DNA of 9,721 bases, from contig JAFOZN010000061.1 in assembly GCA_017391185.1 (NCBI GenBank), positions 1 through 9,721 on the forward strand, read 5' to 3'. Positions 7,481-9,721 of this stretch are shown piece after piece (the stretch's first letter is position 1; each line of letters opens with the position of its first letter). The notes under the pieces were generated by a model. That model worked only from the letters and a program-made list of their open reading frames with translations, ran no database searches and was not told the DNA's origin. This DNA comes from Alistipes sp. (GTDB taxonomy: Bacteria; Bacteroidota; Bacteroidia; Bacteroidales; Rikenellaceae). A program made the translations under genes and the position numbers.

Positions 7481-8002
7481 ATGAGACGATTTATTTTGGT
7501 TTTGGCACTTGTGCTTGGTTTGAGCTTTGCGGCATCGGCGCAGAATTATGCTTTGGTCAATAGCGAGAAGATATTTAAGTCGATAGAGAGCTATAATACG
7601 GCTATTTCGGAGCTGGATAAGATGGCTCAGGAGTATCAGGCTGAGGTGGATGAGAAGTTCAAGGCTGTGGAGAACCTCTATAACGCATATATGCAGCGCA
7701 AGAGCCAGCTCTCGGAGGCTTCTCAGGCTGCTAATGAGGAGAATATCATCAAAAAGGAGCAGGAGGCTACTGAGTTTCAGGAGTCTATCTTCGGGACTGA
7801 TGGTGAATTGATGAAGAAACGTTTGGAGCTTATCCAGCCTATCCAGAAGTTGGTCTTCTCGACTATCGAGGAGTATGCTAAGGCTAAAGGCTATGATATG
7901 GTGATAGATATTTCGCAGAATGCTACGATGCTCTACTATTCGCCTAAGGCGGATCATACAGAGGCTATCATCGCTGAGCTAAAGAAGAAGGAGAATAAAT
8001 AA
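7481..8002 (+). CDS. skp: Skp/OmpH-family periplasmic chaperone, first copy
   Basis: 173 residues. A signal peptide (hydrophobic FILVLALVLGLSF, cleavage expected at ASA|Q after residue 20) sends the protein to the periplasm. The mature start, NYALVNSEKIFKSI (22-35), is the typical OmpH/Skp opening strand and helix. A long charged helical region follows (about 36-125), rich in Glu, Lys, Ala and Gln, as expected for the coiled-coil tentacle. The segment YAKAKGYDMVIDIS (132-145) is the C-terminal strand of the core trimerisation body. E. coli Skp has 161 residues and forms a trimer that holds unfolded outer-membrane proteins in its cavity; the same role is inferred here from family and from bamA directly upstream. 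The tail ends in ELKKKENK. A second copy follows after 33 bp and probably shares the mRNA. The symbol denotes the family; which copy is the functional equivalent of E. coli Skp is unknown. Confidence 0.9.
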   Translation: MRRFILVLALVLGLSFAASAQNYALVNSEKIFKSIESYNTAISELDKMAQEYQAEVDEKFKAVENLYNAYMQRKSQLSEASQAANEENIIKKEQEATEFQESIFGTDGELMKKRLELIQPIQKLVFSTIEEYAKAKGYDMVIDISQNATMLYYSPKADHTEAIIAELKKKENK

Positions 8003-8035
8003 TAACTTAAATAAATTACACACATTTAAAACATT

Positions 8036-8569
8036 ATGAAAAACGTATTGAAACTAACCCTTGCGGTAGTATGCGTGATGTTCTCAACATCACTTTTCGC
8101 TCAGAAGATTGGCCGCATCAACACTCAGGAGATCATCATCAACATGAATGAGTTTAAGGAGGCTAATACTCAGTTGGAGGCTTACGCAAAGGATCTTTCG
8201 GCACAGTTGGAGACTATTCAGGTAGAGTTTAATAACAAGTTGCAGGAGTATCAGAAGGCAGAGTCAACAATGACAGACGCTGTTCGTCAGCTCAAGGAGA
8301 AGGAGCTTTCAGACCTTCAGAATCGTATCCGTGAGTTCCAGCAGGTAGCTCAGCAGGATATCCAGAAGAAGGAAGCAGAGTTGATGGAGCCTATCCAGAA
8401 GAAGGCTAACGATGCTATCAAGGAGATTGCTAAGGCTGGTGGCTATGGTGTAATCCTTGAGACAGGCATGATGATCTTCTACGATGAGGCTCAGGTTAAG
8501 GATATCAGCTCTGAGGTTAAGGCTAAGTTGGGTATCTCAGCTACTGCTGCTGCACCAGCTGCGAAGTAA
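8036..8569 (+). CDS. Skp/OmpH-family periplasmic chaperone, second copy
   Basis: 177 residues with a signal peptide ending at about LFA|QK (residue 22). The opening KIGRINTQEIIINM (23-36) matches the OmpH/Skp core start. A long Gln/Glu/Lys-rich helical arm covers about 40-125 (for example the LQEYQKAE and FQQVAQQDIQKKEAEL segments), and AKAGGYGVILETGMMIFYD closes the core. It ends in a small Ala/Pro tail (SATAAAPAAK). The arrangement is the same as in the first copy but sequence identity looks low, so the pair is an old duplication, not a recent one. Tandem OmpH-like genes behind bamA are common in Bacteroidetes. Function as a holdase for outer-membrane proteins is inferred from family. No promoter-like box is seen in the 33 bp gap, so co-transcription with the first copy is likely, and the terminator 48 bp downstream ends this unit. 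Confidence 0.9.
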   Translation: MKNVLKLTLAVVCVMFSTSLFAQKIGRINTQEIIINMNEFKEANTQLEAYAKDLSAQLETIQVEFNNKLQEYQKAESTMTDAVRQLKEKELSDLQNRIREFQQVAQQDIQKKEAELMEPIQKKANDAIKEIAKAGGYGVILETGMMIFYDEAQVKDISSEVKAKLGISATAAAPAAK

Positions 8570-8616
8570 TTTTAAGAAGCAAAAGAAAGGAGAAATATCT
8601 CTTTTAATTTAGATAT

Positions 8617-8650
8617 GCACCGATCACAGATAAGTGGTCGGTGCTTTTTT
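8617..8650 (+). terminator. Strong rho-independent terminator closing the envelope gene block
   Basis: GCACCGATCAC (8617-8627) pairs with GTGGTCGGTGC (8634-8644) in an 11 bp stem with one G-U pair and the 6-base loop AGATAA. Six T residues follow directly (8645-8650). A weaker 8 bp A/T-rich hairpin with a 4-base loop lies just upstream (8586-8605) and may protect the mRNA end or assist termination. There is no matching A-run on the other strand, so the terminator acts mainly on plus-strand transcription. Confidence 0.9.
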
Positions 8651-8673
8651 GTTGTGATATATGGCAGGGAGTG

Positions 8674-8703
8674 TTGTAATCCGATCAAAAATTCGTATCT
8701 TCG
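8674..8703 (+). promoter_or_regulatory. Candidate promoter for the secreted protein gene at 8744
   Basis: TTG at 8674-8676 lies 19 bp before TATCTTCG at 8696-8703, one mismatch from the Bacteroidetes -7 box TAnnTTTG. It sits directly after the terminator and would give a leader of about 35 nt, so the downstream gene is probably an independent unit. Confidence 0.45.
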
Positions 8704-8743
8704 CATAACTAACCTATGTTTGTAATTGATAAAACTAAATGAT

Positions 8744-9721
8744 ATGAGAACTCTTTTCTCTCTTTTGGCTGCGTTTATGCTTTTTTTGCCATCCATGTCT
8801 CAGGCTCAGAGTGTGACACCTGTTGAGCAACTCCCTTTAAACATCAATTCAGGCCCTTTTGAGGGTAAGTATGGGCATATACAAGGTATCGCAGTCGATG
8901 CCGAGCGCAAATATATCTATTACTCATATACCACTATGCTCGTCAAGACCGATATCGAGGGCAATGTTATCGGATCTGTTACGGGTTTGCTTGGTCACTT
9001 GGGCGATATGGACTTCAATCCAGAGGATGGTCGTGTATATGGTTCGTTAGAGTACAAGAACGATGGTATCGGCAAGGGGATTCTCCAGATGACCGATCAA
9101 GGCTCTATGAAGCTCGACAATGCCTTCTATATCGCGATCTTCGATGTGGAGAAGATTACGCGCATGAACATGGATGCCGAAGGGGATGGAATCATGACTA
9201 CGGTCTATCTGCCTACCGTCTTGGAGGATTATTTGGCTAAGGTCGAAGTTGCAGGCAAGCAGCTTGATCATCGTTTGGCTTGTAGTGGAATTGATGGTGT
9301 GGCATTTGGTCCTCGTTTTGGCAAGAAGGGCGGTAAATTGTATCTTACTACGGCTTATGGCGTGTATAGCGATACTTCGCGCTCGGATAACGATTATCAG
9401 GTGCTGTTGCAGTATGATGTGACATCGTGGCGAGCCTATGAGCGTACGCTCTCGCAAGATAGAATGCATCAGATGGGCCCAAAGAGGCCTAATGGGCAGT
9501 ATTTTGTGCCTACGGGTAATACAACCTATGGTGTTCAGAATCTCGAATTTGACGCAGAACTCGGTATTTGGTGGATGGCAGTCTATGTTGGAAAGAAGAA
9601 GGAGTATCCAAACTACTCGCTCTATGCAGTCGATGCCGAGTCTAAGCCTCGCAAAGAGACTCTAAAGGGTGTTCCTTATATTAATAAAGGTATGGTAGTG
9701 CCTTTGCAGAGTCGCTTGAAC
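8744..9721 (+). CDS. Secreted protein of unknown function with beta-propeller-like repeats, cut by the right edge
   Basis: From the ATG at 8744 the frame stays open for 326 codons to the window end. Residues 1-21 are a signal peptide (MRTLFSLLAAFMLFLPSMSQA, cleavage expected at SQA|QS), so the protein is exported; there is no lipobox Cys. I do not recognise the family. The mature part shows spaced units of the propeller kind, with a hydrophobic strand, a short turn and then an Asp/Gly element. Examples are HIQGIAVDAERKYIYYSY, LGDMDFNPEDGRVYGSLEY and, later, NLEFDAELGIWWMAVYVG followed by YSLYAVDAES. This spacing recalls NHL/SMP-30-type or phytase-like propellers and suggests a ligand-binding or hydrolytic shell, which is inference. 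Other visible points are a GKKGGKLYLTTAYGVYSD strand-turn unit and an aromatic-rich WW pair. A terminator upstream and its own candidate promoter separate it from the skp genes. Codon use resembles its neighbours, with no sign of recent transfer. Confidence 0.8.
   Translation, partial: MRTLFSLLAAFMLFLPSMSQAQSVTPVEQLPLNINSGPFEGKYGHIQGIAVDAERKYIYYSYTTMLVKTDIEGNVIGSVTGLLGHLGDMDFNPEDGRVYGSLEYKNDGIGKGILQMTDQGSMKLDNAFYIAIFDVEKITRMNMDAEGDGIMTTVYLPTVLEDYLAKVEVAGKQLDHRLACSGIDGVAFGPRFGKKGGKLYLTTAYGVYSDTSRSDNDYQVLLQYDVTSWRAYERTLSQDRMHQMGPKRPNGQYFVPTGNTTYGVQNLEFDAELGIWWMAVYVGKKKEYPNYSLYAVDAESKPRKETLKGVPYINKGMVVPLQSRLN

Noticed and set aside
7385..7957. Open frame of 190 codons on the minus strand opposite the first skp gene
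   Set aside because: Its Leu/Ile/Ser-rich composition is produced by complementing GAG/AAG-rich skp codons. There is no motif, and the frame starts inside the skp gene.
8572..8796. 74-codon minus-strand frame spanning the terminator region
   Set aside because: It covers the intrinsic terminator and the signal-peptide region of the next gene, with no protein-like features or promoter.

Overview
The window looks like a stretch of ordinary chromosome from a member of the Bacteroidales. Four things point there: the gene order nadK-uppS-bamA-skp-skp, a PdxJ of the Bacteroidetes type, leaders that are AT-rich with no clear Shine-Dalgarno, and several matches to the Bacteroidetes -7 box TAnnTTTG. 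A Rikenellaceae/Alistipes-like source is possible, but the sequence alone does not settle it. There is no sign of mobile DNA, CRISPR, tRNA or rRNA.

Minus-strand block (1-2971). Read in transcription order it holds pdxJ (vitamin B6 ring closure), cca (tRNA CCA-adding enzyme with an HD domain) and the first 250 codons of a lipoprotein of glycoside hydrolase family 30, which runs off the left edge. The gaps are only 10 and 20 bp, so the three are probably co-transcribed although their functions are unrelated.

Divergent intergenic region (2972-3095). It separates pdxJ from nadK and holds candidate promoters for both directions. If both are real, the two 5' leaders overlap.

Plus-strand envelope block (3096-8569). 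nadK (NAD kinase) is followed by uppS (undecaprenyl diphosphate synthase, which makes the lipid carrier for peptidoglycan and surface glycans). Next come bamA (the outer-membrane beta-barrel insertase, with five POTRA domains and a barrel) and two tandem skp/OmpH-like periplasmic chaperones. The last three form an outer-membrane protein biogenesis unit: the Skp proteins escort unfolded barrel proteins and BamA inserts them. A strong intrinsic terminator at 8617-8650 closes the block.

Right edge (8744-9721). A separate gene, apparently with its own promoter, encodes a secreted protein of unknown function with beta-propeller-like repeats. It runs off the right end. No non-coding stretch exceeds about 175 bp. 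I found no clearly novel system; the less ordinary points are the unidentified secreted protein, the GH30 lipoprotein attached to a housekeeping operon, the nearly leaderless uppS promoter and the charged linker in BamA.
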